This document shows positions 6,797 to 14,904 of a stretch of DNA of 52,953 nucleotides, piece by piece. The translations under genes were made by a program, and so were the position numbers. The stretch's first letter is position 1; each line of letters starts with the position of its first letter. This DNA is from a virus: positions 1 to 52,953 of the IMG/VR virus record IMGVR_UViG_3300031730_000007; one strand, 5' to 3'. The notes under the pieces were generated by a model, which was not told where the DNA came from, made no database searches, and saw only the letters and a list, made by a program, of their open reading frames with translations.

Positions 6797-8344
6797 ATGG
6801 CGGACCAATATGTTTCCTCGGTTGGATATGCCGCCGTCGGGCAATGGGCCGCGCTTGCCGTTCTTGCCGCGAACTCCATCGTTCGTCAATTGGCTGTGCC
6901 TACAGATGCAAATGCTCGCTGCTTTCAAACGGCAACGGGCGGAACTACCGGCGCAGCGGAACCGGCGTGGGTTTTGACGGCGGGCAGCACATCACCGACC
7001 GATGGCACAATCACAGATTGGAAAGAGGTTACCGGGAAGGCTGCGCTGGCGCTGACCGCGCCGCATTCGCGTATCCAAAATTCCCTTGTCGCGGGATGGG
7101 CTGGCGCGGGCGATACGTCATGGGTTGCGGACAATCATAGCTATATCGCGGGCGCGAATTATACTGTTTTACCTTTGGGCACTTCGGCTTCGCCGTCAAA
7201 AATAATATGCTTCGATCATACGACTGGAAACAACCCGCCGCTGACTGCCGATCTTAGAACCGGCGCGGTCGATGGCGCGGGTGCGTTTGCTTACGTTTTC
7301 GGTAACGGTACTGGCGTCGTTTACGGCTATGGTGTGACTTCAAAATCAGGCAGCGGTTCAACAGTCGCAAACAATGCGATCAGTCCTATTTATGGGTGCT
7401 TCGAGAATTGGACTTTCCAAAATGCAAACACGTCTGGTAGCGGTGTCACAAAATTCGGGATAGCAAATTCAGCCGGTGGCGCAATAGAATTAATAAATCC
7501 GACATGGAACAACAGCGCCACCAGCAACAGCTTTTCTTTCACCGGTGGCAATTTTCATTCTCGCGGTGGTTCTTTGACGGGTTCGGTACCGACAACGTTA
7601 TTTGGAGCTGGGGGTTCGCAACTTCCTACTTATTTTATAATGGAAGGCTTTGATGCCAGCATTATGGGCAGTGGGAAAAACCTGTGTGCTGGGTTTGCCC
7701 CCGCTGTAAACGCGCAACTGCTAAACTGGAAGCTTGGCACGAGTGTCGGCGTCATGTCTTCCGCGCCAACGGCGATGCACAACGCTAGAATAGATTTAAT
7801 TTCGAGTGACAGTACAACAAATGCCTCACGCTGCGAGCGGTACACCTATGAGGGCACACTCACTACCGAAACAACCATTGTCGCCACCGGTGGCGCGACA
7901 GATGGAACAACCCCCTATTCATGGAAGGTCGTTACCAACGCCAACCCAGAACCGTACTTCGGGTATTTTGAAACCTTTGAGCTTGCCGAACTGAATGTAA
8001 TTTCCGGTTCATTCAGCAATTCGTCCATGACGGCGACAGTGGAAATCGTTAACGACGGCACGACCCTTCAAAACATCGAAATATGGTTAGAAGCGCAATA
8101 CATCAATGGTGCATCCGTTCCTTTGTGTATCTTAGCTTCCAGCGGCCCTGCCGACATTCTTGCGGCGGGATCGAACATCGCGACTTCAACAGCCGCATGG
8201 ACTACGACAGGGATCACCACGCCAGTAACGCAAAAAATGCAGGTCACATTCACACCGGCTATGAATGGAATTATCCGTTTTGTGGTGAAGGTGGCGAAGG
8301 TAAGCAAAACAATCTGGATTGACCCGAAAGTTACGCTTACATGA
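6797..8344 (+). CDS. Putative receptor-binding or tail fibre protein
   Basis: A 515-residue, Gly/Ser/Thr/Asn-rich protein lacking long helices. The N-terminal part (AKxVxRQLAVPT...CFQTATGGTTGAAEPAW) resembles the repeated 'NGR.Y..TTAGTSG..EP.W' modules at the base of phage fibres. The middle (about 130-330) reads like a right-handed beta-helix or pectate-lyase-like fold, and the last third like a beta-sandwich. It could be a spike with depolymerase activity, but no catalytic residues can be named. It overlaps the next gene by four bases. Confidence 0.55.
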   Translation: MADQYVSSVGYAAVGQWAALAVLAANSIVRQLAVPTDANARCFQTATGGTTGAAEPAWVLTAGSTSPTDGTITDWKEVTGKAALALTAPHSRIQNSLVAGWAGAGDTSWVADNHSYIAGANYTVLPLGTSASPSKIICFDHTTGNNPPLTADLRTGAVDGAGAFAYVFGNGTGVVYGYGVTSKSGSGSTVANNAISPIYGCFENWTFQNANTSGSGVTKFGIANSAGGAIELINPTWNNSATSNSFSFTGGNFHSRGGSLTGSVPTTLFGAGGSQLPTYFIMEGFDASIMGSGKNLCAGFAPAVNAQLLNWKLGTSVGVMSSAPTAMHNARIDLISSDSTTNASRCERYTYEGTLTTETTIVATGGATDGTTPYSWKVVTNANPEPYFGYFETFELAELNVISGSFSNSSMTATVEIVNDGTTLQNIEIWLEAQYINGASVPLCILASSGPADILAAGSNIATSTAAWTTTGITTPVTQKMQVTFTPAMNGIIRFVVKVAKVSKTIWIDPKVTLT

Positions 8345-9171
8345 CCGCTAAACAATATGTCGTGGGCGGTGGACTTCGCGCGTTTTCTTATCAGGAAACA
8401 AAAAGCCTTCAACCAAATGCGGCGGGCGTTGTTGTAAACGACTCCAATTCTGGCGGAACAATTTATTCTGTTTCGATTTCTGAAAGCGCAAGCGCGGGTG
8501 ATACCCTTTCCAACATTGGTACATTTCCTTCGGCGGTGAATGAAAACGGTTCGGCTGCCGATACCGTCACATCAAAAATGATCTTCCCCAGTAGCATCGC
8601 GGAAGCCGCAAGCGCGGCCAACACGCAAAGCAGCACTGGCGCATTGCCTAGCACGGTCGGGGAAGCAGCGGGCGCTGCCGACACCGTATCCAACGTCGCC
8701 ACGCTGCCCAACACCATCACCGAAGCGGCAAACGCCCAGGATAGCGAAGACGCGCCGCCTGTCGGGGTCGCCGCGATTGTCGAAGTGATGAATGCGGTAG
8801 ACGTGGTGTCGGCGGTGGTGGTGATGCCGGTGAACATCGCGGAAGCCGCAAGCGCGGCCAGCACACAGGGCAGCACGGGAATTTTGCCTGGAAGCGTGAC
8901 CGAAAGTGCGCCGATAACCGATACGGTGTCGGCAAAGCTAATCGGCGTTGCGGCCATTGCGGAAAATGCGACCGCGACCGATGCTTATATTTCGCAATTG
9001 CTGGCGAATGCGGCCATTTTGGAAGCAGCGAATGCCGTGGATACCTTGACGGCCACGGCTGCGGTGCTTACCCCTTCAAAGTGTGATAGCCTGATGGTTC
9101 CGGCCATTGTGCGGTCGCTGTTTGTGCCTGAAATAATTCGGTCCTTAAGTGCGGGGTGTGGGTGTGCCTAA
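8341..9171 (+). CDS. Repeat protein with ten 20-residue units
   Basis: A 276-residue protein. Residues 46-245 consist of ten consecutive 20-residue repeats with consensus (I/V)xEAASAADTVSxxxxLPxx; examples are IAEAASAANTQSSTGALPST and VGEAAGAADTVSNVATLPNT. The exact periodicity suggests a beta-solenoid or fibrous shaft. A Cys-containing tail (SAGCGCA) ends it. Similar Ala/Ser repeats occur in virion proteins of alphaproteobacterial phages, though I know of no assigned function. The ATG is coupled to the upstream stop. Confidence 0.7.
   Translation: MTAKQYVVGGGLRAFSYQETKSLQPNAAGVVVNDSNSGGTIYSVSISESASAGDTLSNIGTFPSAVNENGSAADTVTSKMIFPSSIAEAASAANTQSSTGALPSTVGEAAGAADTVSNVATLPNTITEAANAQDSEDAPPVGVAAIVEVMNAVDVVSAVVVMPVNIAEAASAASTQGSTGILPGSVTESAPITDTVSAKLIGVAAIAENATATDAYISQLLANAAILEAANAVDTLTATAAVLTPSKCDSLMVPAIVRSLFVPEIIRSLSAGCGCA
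8476..9075 (+). repeat. Ten 60-base coding repeats
   Basis: The DNA behind residues 46-245 of the fibre-like protein at 8341. The repeats keep an exact 60-base register but have diverged at the nucleotide level. Units at residues 86-105 and 166-185 remain nearly identical (GCGGAAGCCGCAAGCGCGGC in both), which hints at recent duplication or gene conversion. Confidence 0.8.
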
Positions 9172-9523
9172 AGCGATAGGGGATTGGTCGCCGGTCAATT
9201 TCGGGGGTAGTCGTATTCTCGAATTGAATTACACCGATGCGTTAGCGCCGGGCGATACCGTGGCGTCGTTGGTGGGTTGGTCGTGTGTGATTGCAAGCGG
9301 CCAAGGCGACAATACACCTGCGAACCGTATTCTTACCCCGCCCAGTTTGACCGGCGCTAAGACCCAACAGAAATTTATTTCCCTGCCATCGGGGATCGTT
9401 ACGCCTATCGTTTATATTTGTCGTGCAGACGCTTTATCGACTTTCGGTGAAGACCTAGAAGCATGGTCTTATATCGCGTGTGTGCCGGTCGGTTGGTGCG
9501 GTCCTGTTCCGGGGTGTGTATAA
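9164..9523 (+). CDS. Hypothetical protein downstream of the repeat protein
   Basis: A 119-residue protein, last of the fibre-like cassette. The GTG at 9164 has GGGG seven bases upstream and overlaps the previous stop; GTG codons at 9149 and 9158 are alternatives. The fold looks all-beta with several Cys (SWSCVIAS, VYICRAD, SYIACVPVGWCGPVPGC). Its stop overlaps the portal ATG by one base. It may be a capping or attachment partner of the repeat protein (inference). Confidence 0.5.
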   Translation: MPKAIGDWSPVNFGGSRILELNYTDALAPGDTVASLVGWSCVIASGQGDNTPANRILTPPSLTGAKTQQKFISLPSGIVTPIVYICRADALSTFGEDLEAWSYIACVPVGWCGPVPGCV

Positions 9524-11238
9524 TGCTGAAAAATCTTTTGCGCCGTTGGTTGGATATTCCCGAACCGGTTAAAACCGTGCCAGCGAAAACGCGCGGGTTT
9601 TTCGATACGACTCAGGCCGGACCGCCCGTGATTGCCGACGCGACTTGGAACGAAACGCTTAAGAAAATTGAAGGCGTCGTGGTCCAAGCGAAAGCCCCGA
9701 CTCAGTTCGCGCGGGAGGCTATCGGTCAAGACGGCGCGATAACGGTTGCGATGGACGATATTTGCGATAGCGGCGGCGCGATTACCAAGAGTTACGGCCT
9801 AGGCGGCTGGGATGGTCTGCCGTTCGCGCAAATGGAATGGTACGCCAAGCAATCGTTCATCGGTTACCAGCTTTGTGCCATGTTGCTGCAAAATTGGTTT
9901 ATCAACAAAGCTTGTACGATGCCCGCGCGCGATGCGGCCCGGAACGGTTTTGAAATCAAACGCGGCGACGGCGAAACACTTGATCCGAAAATGGCGAAAG
10001 TAATCGCCAAGCTGGACAAAAAGTTCAAGCTGAAAAAGAATTTGATCGAAGGCGTCCGCATGATGCGGTGCTTTGGTATCCGAATCGTGCTGTTTCAGGT
10101 GAACAGCTTAGACCCCGATTACTATGTGAAGCCCTTCAATCCTGACGGGATCACACCGGGCAGCTATAAGGGAATGACCCAGGTTGATCCTTATTGGATC
10201 ACGCCCGAACTGAATTTTGACGCATCGGCCAATCCCGCATCACAACATTTTTACGAACCGACCTATTGGCGGATCAACGGTCAACGGTATCACCGGACGC
10301 ATTTGATCGTATTGACCGGGCCGGAAGTGCCGGACGTGTTGAAGCCAACATACAACTACGGCGGCATTCCGCTTCCGCAGATGGTGTTTGAACGGGTGTA
10401 CGCGGCCACGCGCACGACCGACGAAGCGCCCGTGCTGGCGATGACCAAACGCATGACTTCGGTTACTGGCGTGGACATGGTTGCCGCTATGGCCAATCCG
10501 AAGATTTTCAACGACCGCATCAAAGCTTTTACCCAGCTTCGCGACAATCACGGAATTTATATGTTGGGCAATGAAGAAGCGATTGCCCAAACCGATACGA
10601 CGTTGACGGACTTTGACGCGCTGATAATGACCCAATGGCAGCTTGCTTGTTCGATTGTGGAAGTCCCCGGAACGAAAATGATGGGCACTCAGCCCAAGGG
10701 CTTCAATGCGACCGGCGACTATGAAGAATCGTCATACCGCGAAATGTTGGAAAGCTTGCAAGAACACGACTTCACCCCGATTGTGGAGCGCCACCATATT
10801 TGTATCATGCGTTCAAACGTCATGCCGATGTTCAAGTTGAACGCGCCGTTTGAATTGATTATCGAATGGGCCGAATGCGATCCCGAAACCGGTAAGGAAA
10901 AATCGGACCGTGAAAAAGCCGACGCCGACCGCGACAAATCGTTGGTGGATACCGGCGCGATTGACGGCACCGACGTTCGCGACCGGCTGCGGAAAGACCC
11001 GCAAAGCTCTTATTTCAACATTGAAGCGGGTGTGCCAGAAACCGAACCGACGGTTATCACCGCACCGGACGGCACTCAGGTTTCGCACCCGCCCCCGCCT
11101 GGGCAGAAAGCCGGTGCCGGGCCGGGCAATGGCGCGACGCCGCCCGTGAAGCCGGGAAGCGCAGCAGTCCCGGCGCACGCCAACCCGTTCGCAAAGAAGC
11201 CTGACAGCCCGCCGCCGGTCGCTGCAAAGCCGAACTGA
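9523..11238 (+). CDS. Portal protein (DUF1073 type)
   Basis: The dodecameric portal forms the DNA channel at one capsid vertex. It has 571 residues. The region from about 130 to 430 matches the DUF1073 portal family: LIEGVRMMRCFGIRIVL, DPYWITPEL, HFYEPTYWRING, and the stem segment with NFxATGDYEESSYREMLESLQ. The C-terminal 80 residues are Pro/Gly-rich and disordered. The ATG at 9523 (TAATG overlap) replaces an earlier in-frame start at 9463 that would run back into the previous gene. Confidence 0.9.
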   Translation: MLKNLLRRWLDIPEPVKTVPAKTRGFFDTTQAGPPVIADATWNETLKKIEGVVVQAKAPTQFAREAIGQDGAITVAMDDICDSGGAITKSYGLGGWDGLPFAQMEWYAKQSFIGYQLCAMLLQNWFINKACTMPARDAARNGFEIKRGDGETLDPKMAKVIAKLDKKFKLKKNLIEGVRMMRCFGIRIVLFQVNSLDPDYYVKPFNPDGITPGSYKGMTQVDPYWITPELNFDASANPASQHFYEPTYWRINGQRYHRTHLIVLTGPEVPDVLKPTYNYGGIPLPQMVFERVYAATRTTDEAPVLAMTKRMTSVTGVDMVAAMANPKIFNDRIKAFTQLRDNHGIYMLGNEEAIAQTDTTLTDFDALIMTQWQLACSIVEVPGTKMMGTQPKGFNATGDYEESSYREMLESLQEHDFTPIVERHHICIMRSNVMPMFKLNAPFELIIEWAECDPETGKEKSDREKADADRDKSLVDTGAIDGTDVRDRLRKDPQSSYFNIEAGVPETEPTVITAPDGTQVSHPPPPGQKAGAGPGNGATPPVKPGSAAVPAHANPFAKKPDSPPPVAAKPN

Positions 11239-11615
11239 TGGCCCGGCTATCGGCAACCCTCAGAAGCGTTGAAGACGGGGGAATTGCCTTCTACTGCCCC
11301 GGCTGCAATAGCGCGCATGTGATCTATACCGGCGCGGGTGCCGGATCGCGTTGGGGGTACAACGGCAACCCGGAATCCCCGACCTTCACGCCGTCCGTGT
11401 TGGTGCGATCCGGGCATTTCGTGCCGGGGCATGAAGCCGGAACGGATTGTTGGTGTACTTGGAAGGACAAAGACGAATTTACCGAAATGAAATGCACCGT
11501 CTGTCATTCCTTCGTCACCAACGGACAAATTTTGTTCTTGGGCGATTGCACGCACCCGCTGGCGGGCCAAACGGTGCCGCTTCCTGAATTTCCTAACGAC
11601 TACGCGGTGAACTGA
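11238..11615 (+). CDS. DUF6527-like zinc-binding protein
   Basis: A 125-residue protein overlapping its neighbours by one base on each side. It carries CPGC at 20-23, WGYNGNPESPTFTPSVLV, two further Cys in CWCTW and a final CHSFVTNGQILFLGDCTHPLAGQTVPLP. This pattern matches a small phage family I know as DUF6527, repeatedly located between portal and head genes. Function is unknown; the Cys pairs suggest a metal site. Confidence 0.7.
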   Translation: MARLSATLRSVEDGGIAFYCPGCNSAHVIYTGAGAGSRWGYNGNPESPTFTPSVLVRSGHFVPGHEAGTDCWCTWKDKDEFTEMKCTVCHSFVTNGQILFLGDCTHPLAGQTVPLPEFPNDYAVN

Positions 11616-12514
11616 TGGCCCGTCGCATTCTCAGTCGTGGCCGGGCCGATTATTTGCGTTGGCAGAAGCATGGCGGGGTGATGCGGGGAAATCCGTTGCG
11701 CTACCCGGCTGGAGTGATGGAGCGTTATCAGCGCGAGCTTGAGCATTTAACCGCGACTATGTGCCTGACGACACAACGCGAGTTTGAGAAGCTTTTCAGG
11801 CACCCCGATGTTGTGGAATTTGTTTCGACCCGGCACGACGTTGAAGCCGTCGCGATGGATATTAGCCCAGCCTCCCAGGCGCGATTGCTGGCGGCAAAGT
11901 TGCGGGCGCAATTTGAACAGCTATTTAGCGATCAATCGAAGCCCGTTGCCGACCGTATGGTGAACCAAGTAAATGCCGCCAGTGCGACCGCGACATACAA
12001 TAGCCTGAAAGAATTGTCCGGCGGTCTGACGTTAAATGTCAAAACGCTTTCGCCAGATATTTTGGAGGCGATGAAATTGGCGGTTGCCAATAACGTATCG
12101 CTTATCAAATCCATTCCTTCGCAATACTTCACCAAAGTTGAAGGCGCGGTATATCGGTCATTGACCGGCGGTAACGGTCTTCAAGACCTGCAAGAATTTT
12201 TCGTCAAGCAGTACGGTGAAGAAGGCCGACGCGCGAAAAACATCGCGTTGGATCAAACGCGCAAAGCTTACAATAATCTGAACAAAGAGCGGATGAAAAA
12301 ACACGGCGTTGGGAAATTCGAGTGGTTACATTCCGGTGGCGGTCTTCACCCGCGTCCGCTTCATCAGTCCTATCACGGGCGCGTCTTTTCTTTTGGCAAC
12401 TTACCGATTATAGATGAAGCGACGGGTGAACGGGGCATTCCGGGACAAGCCGTCAACTGTGGTTGTACGATGGTGCCGGTGATTGAATTTGAACAGGGTG
12501 AAGCGATCAAATGA
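11615..12514 (+). CDS. Minor head protein (Mu F / SPP1 gp7 family)
   Basis: A 299-residue protein. The C-terminal domain (about 205-290) has the family pattern DQTRKAYNNLNKERMKKHGVGKFEWLHSGGGLHPRPLH...IPGQAVNCGCTMVPV. The N-terminal half is helical. In SPP1 and Mu the homologue is a few-copy head component involved in assembly or DNA entry. Its place after the portal and its four-base overlap with the protease gene fit a head-morphogenesis operon. Confidence 0.85.
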   Translation: MARRILSRGRADYLRWQKHGGVMRGNPLRYPAGVMERYQRELEHLTATMCLTTQREFEKLFRHPDVVEFVSTRHDVEAVAMDISPASQARLLAAKLRAQFEQLFSDQSKPVADRMVNQVNAASATATYNSLKELSGGLTLNVKTLSPDILEAMKLAVANNVSLIKSIPSQYFTKVEGAVYRSLTGGNGLQDLQEFFVKQYGEEGRRAKNIALDQTRKAYNNLNKERMKKHGVGKFEWLHSGGGLHPRPLHQSYHGRVFSFGNLPIIDEATGERGIPGQAVNCGCTMVPVIEFEQGEAIK

Positions 12515-14112
12515 CCGCGCGTAAAAAAGACGTAAATGGGTACTTTGAAATTGACGCCAACCCCATCAGCGCCGTGGGTGTGTTCGACTATACCGCCGCT
12601 TCCACGCGCGCGCCCGGCCACGAAACCAACCCCCACCGCATCATCAAAGTTTACCGGCCCGCAGAAGAACTTTCCGACCCCGAAGCCCTGGACAGTTTCA
12701 AGCTGGTGCCGTGGGTCAACGACCATACAATGCTTGGAAACCCCGAAAGCGATTCAGCCCTTACGGCTGCGGAAAAGAAGGGTGTTCATGGCACAACGGG
12801 AGAACGGGTTTACTTCGATAAATCCGACCGGACCATGAAAGCGAATTTGCGTCTTTGGTCCCCCAGTTTGGACGATGCGATTGCCGCTGGGAAAAAAGAC
12901 CTTTCCCTTGGCTACCGTTGCGTGTATGACTTCACGCCGGGAGAATTTGAGGGTAAGCGTTACGACGCAATTCAACGAAGGCTTCGGGGCAATCATTTAG
13001 CTTCGGTGGACTTCGGACGAATGGGCAAGGGGGTTTCAGTTCTTGACCATGCGACGTTCACGTTTGACTCGGCAGATTTAAGGGAAGTTCAACCGATGCC
13101 GAAGGCGACACGCCGTATTGTCCTAGCCGCCAAGTTAGGCGTTGCCGTGGACGCGCTTGCCGCCACCCTTTGCATGGACAAAGCCGAACCGGCGGCGCTT
13201 GCCGCCTGGAATGCGGAAATGGACGCCGAAGTTCTTCCCGCGCCTGTAGACCCAAACACGCCGCCCGGTGATACGAGCAAGCTGCCGGTCAATCCGAATG
13301 CGCCGCCCGCCGTACCCGACACCAAGTTTGCGGCTGCGGTCGAAATGGTGAAGTCGGTCATTGGGCCGGTCGCCGAACTTCAAACCGCTCTTGCCACTTT
13401 GTCGGCAACACCGATGCACCCCACCGCGCCGCCTGCGGTGCAAGACCCGCTTGACCCGCCGGACGATTCGGTTATGGATTCGGCAACGATCATTGACCCC
13501 GCAACAGGAAAACCCAAAATGAACGCCAAGACCCCGACCGCTGCCCTTGCCGCGTGCGATAGCGCCATTAAGGCGTTGAAGGCGACAAGCGCCGCCGCGC
13601 ACAAGACGTTGCCCGCTGGCACCACTGCTCCGGCTGAATTGGTCGCGCTGGACGCGGCGATTGTTCAGGCCGAAACCACGCACGCCGCTGCGGTCGAAGC
13701 CAGTAAGACCGGCACCGTGGCCGTCAGTACCACCGCGCTTGACGCCGCATTGGTCCGGTTGGGCGAAGTTGAAACCAAGTTGGCCACCGTCACCGACGCG
13801 AAGCCGATTACTTTCGCCGACGTGGCAAAGCAGATTGCCGCGCGTGACGCGTTGGCCAAGCAGGTGTCACCGTTCGTCGGTTCGTTTGATGCGTCCGAAA
13901 TGGATGAAAACGCGGTTGCGGTTTATGCCGCCGACAAGCTGGAACTGAAAGCGCCCGCCGGTTCCGAATTGGCCTACGTCAAGGGTTATCTTTCCAACCG
14001 CAGTACGCCGGAAGCGGCGCGGCCCGCGTCGGCCTTCGCGCTTGACGCCGGTACGAAACCTTCCAGCCGTGCCGCCGACTTCATCGCGGGCAAGACCGAA
14101 GCCGCCGCTTAA
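12511..14112 (+). CDS. DUF2213 prohead protease with fused scaffold-like C-terminus
   Basis: A 533-residue protein. Residues 1-190 match the DUF2213 phage protease type (PWVNDHTMLG, KKDLSLGYRCVYD, RLRGNHLASVDFGRMGKGVSVLD), which matures the capsid. Residues 200-325 are Ala/Pro-rich linker. Residues 337-533 are helical and Ala/Glu/Lys-rich, as in internal scaffolds. An in-frame ATG at 13519 with AGGAA nine bases upstream could give a separate 197-residue scaffold, as seen with nested protease-scaffold genes in other phages. Confidence 0.8.
   Translation: MTARKKDVNGYFEIDANPISAVGVFDYTAASTRAPGHETNPHRIIKVYRPAEELSDPEALDSFKLVPWVNDHTMLGNPESDSALTAAEKKGVHGTTGERVYFDKSDRTMKANLRLWSPSLDDAIAAGKKDLSLGYRCVYDFTPGEFEGKRYDAIQRRLRGNHLASVDFGRMGKGVSVLDHATFTFDSADLREVQPMPKATRRIVLAAKLGVAVDALAATLCMDKAEPAALAAWNAEMDAEVLPAPVDPNTPPGDTSKLPVNPNAPPAVPDTKFAAAVEMVKSVIGPVAELQTALATLSATPMHPTAPPAVQDPLDPPDDSVMDSATIIDPATGKPKMNAKTPTAALAACDSAIKALKATSAAAHKTLPAGTTAPAELVALDAAIVQAETTHAAAVEASKTGTVAVSTTALDAALVRLGEVETKLATVTDAKPITFADVAKQIAARDALAKQVSPFVGSFDASEMDENAVAVYAADKLELKAPAGSELAYVKGYLSNRSTPEAARPASAFALDAGTKPSSRAADFIAGKTEAAA
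13519..14112 (+). CDS. Possible nested scaffold protein from an internal start
   Basis: In frame with the protease gene, beginning MNAKTPTAALAACDSAIKAL. The AGGAA at 13505-13509 is suitably spaced. The 197-residue product is mostly alpha-helical with coiled-coil tendency and would copy the arrangement of lambda C/Nu3. This is inference from the ribosome site and composition; both products may exist. Confidence 0.4.
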   Translation: MNAKTPTAALAACDSAIKALKATSAAAHKTLPAGTTAPAELVALDAAIVQAETTHAAAVEASKTGTVAVSTTALDAALVRLGEVETKLATVTDAKPITFADVAKQIAARDALAKQVSPFVGSFDASEMDENAVAVYAADKLELKAPAGSELAYVKGYLSNRSTPEAARPASAFALDAGTKPSSRAADFIAGKTEAAA

Positions 14113-14147
14113 CGCAACGCATTCGACTTTAAAGGGGATTTTCGACC

Positions 14148-14885
14148 ATGACTTTTCAACAGACTGTTGCCGCGAATATGTCGGCGGGCGTTGTCGGTGA
14201 ACTGTTCAAGGGTAGCGTGTGGCGTTGCCAACCCGGCGTTATTGATTCGGTCGGCACGACCAATTTGAACGAAGTCGGTCGCGTGTTTACGCAGACCTTG
14301 AATACGGACAATCATTGCGGCGTCGGTGGTGCGATTGCCGAGGGGACGCCCTTCTACGGCATTCTTTGCAATCCCAAGGAATACGTGAATTTGGGCACTG
14401 TTGCGGGCGGCACACTCGCGCCGTCGCTGGCGCTGCCGCAGTACGCCAAGGGCTCGTTCTGCAAAAACACGAACGGAATTTTCGTGCCGTTCCAGCAAGC
14501 GGGTCTTATCGGCGATTTTGTGGATTTCGACACCACGACCGGCCTTCTTTGGCCGCGTCAGGCGTTGGGTGCGCTTGGTGCCGCCACACTGGCGATTACC
14601 TCCAATGTCGGCACCGTCGCCGGATTTGTCGCGGGTTCCGCGCCTATCGGTATCGGCACGGTATTCAACACGCTTGCCGGTCCGGCCACCGTCATTTCGC
14701 TGGGCACCGGTACCGGCGGCAACGGCACCTACAATCTGTCCGTGATTGCCAACCAAGGCGCGACCGCGAATACCACCTACACCACGACGGCCCCGACGGG
14801 CCGTGCCCAGGTGCCGGGCGCGCGGGTCGAATTTTACAACATTCCTGCCGCCGGTCTTGGCGTCATGTCTTTGAACAACGGTTAA
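14148..14885 (+). CDS. Structural cement / head decoration protein
   Basis: A 245-residue protein between protease and major capsid with AAGGGG upstream. The N-terminal part (MTFQQTVAANMSAGVVGELFKG...QPGVID...NEVGRVFTQ) and the beta-rich PxGRAQVPGARVEFYNI end match the gp24-like 'structural cement' proteins that coat DUF2184-type capsids. A Gly/Thr-rich insert sits at about 150-225. Role in stabilising the shell is by family and position. Confidence 0.75.
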   Translation: MTFQQTVAANMSAGVVGELFKGSVWRCQPGVIDSVGTTNLNEVGRVFTQTLNTDNHCGVGGAIAEGTPFYGILCNPKEYVNLGTVAGGTLAPSLALPQYAKGSFCKNTNGIFVPFQQAGLIGDFVDFDTTTGLLWPRQALGALGAATLAITSNVGTVAGFVAGSAPIGIGTVFNTLAGPATVISLGTGTGGNGTYNLSVIANQGATANTTYTTTAPTGRAQVPGARVEFYNIPAAGLGVMSLNNG

Positions 14886-14904
14886 ACAAGGGGCCAGTTA
14901 GAAC

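Noticed and set aside
9149-9163. GTG start at 9149 for the gene after the repeat protein
   Set aside because: GTG 9164 has GGGG at the right distance and a shorter overlap; 9149 cannot be excluded.
13135-13683. Leftward 182-codon frame over the protease linker
   Set aside because: Antisense shadow of Ala/Pro-rich coding sequence, Arg/Gly-rich and without a family.
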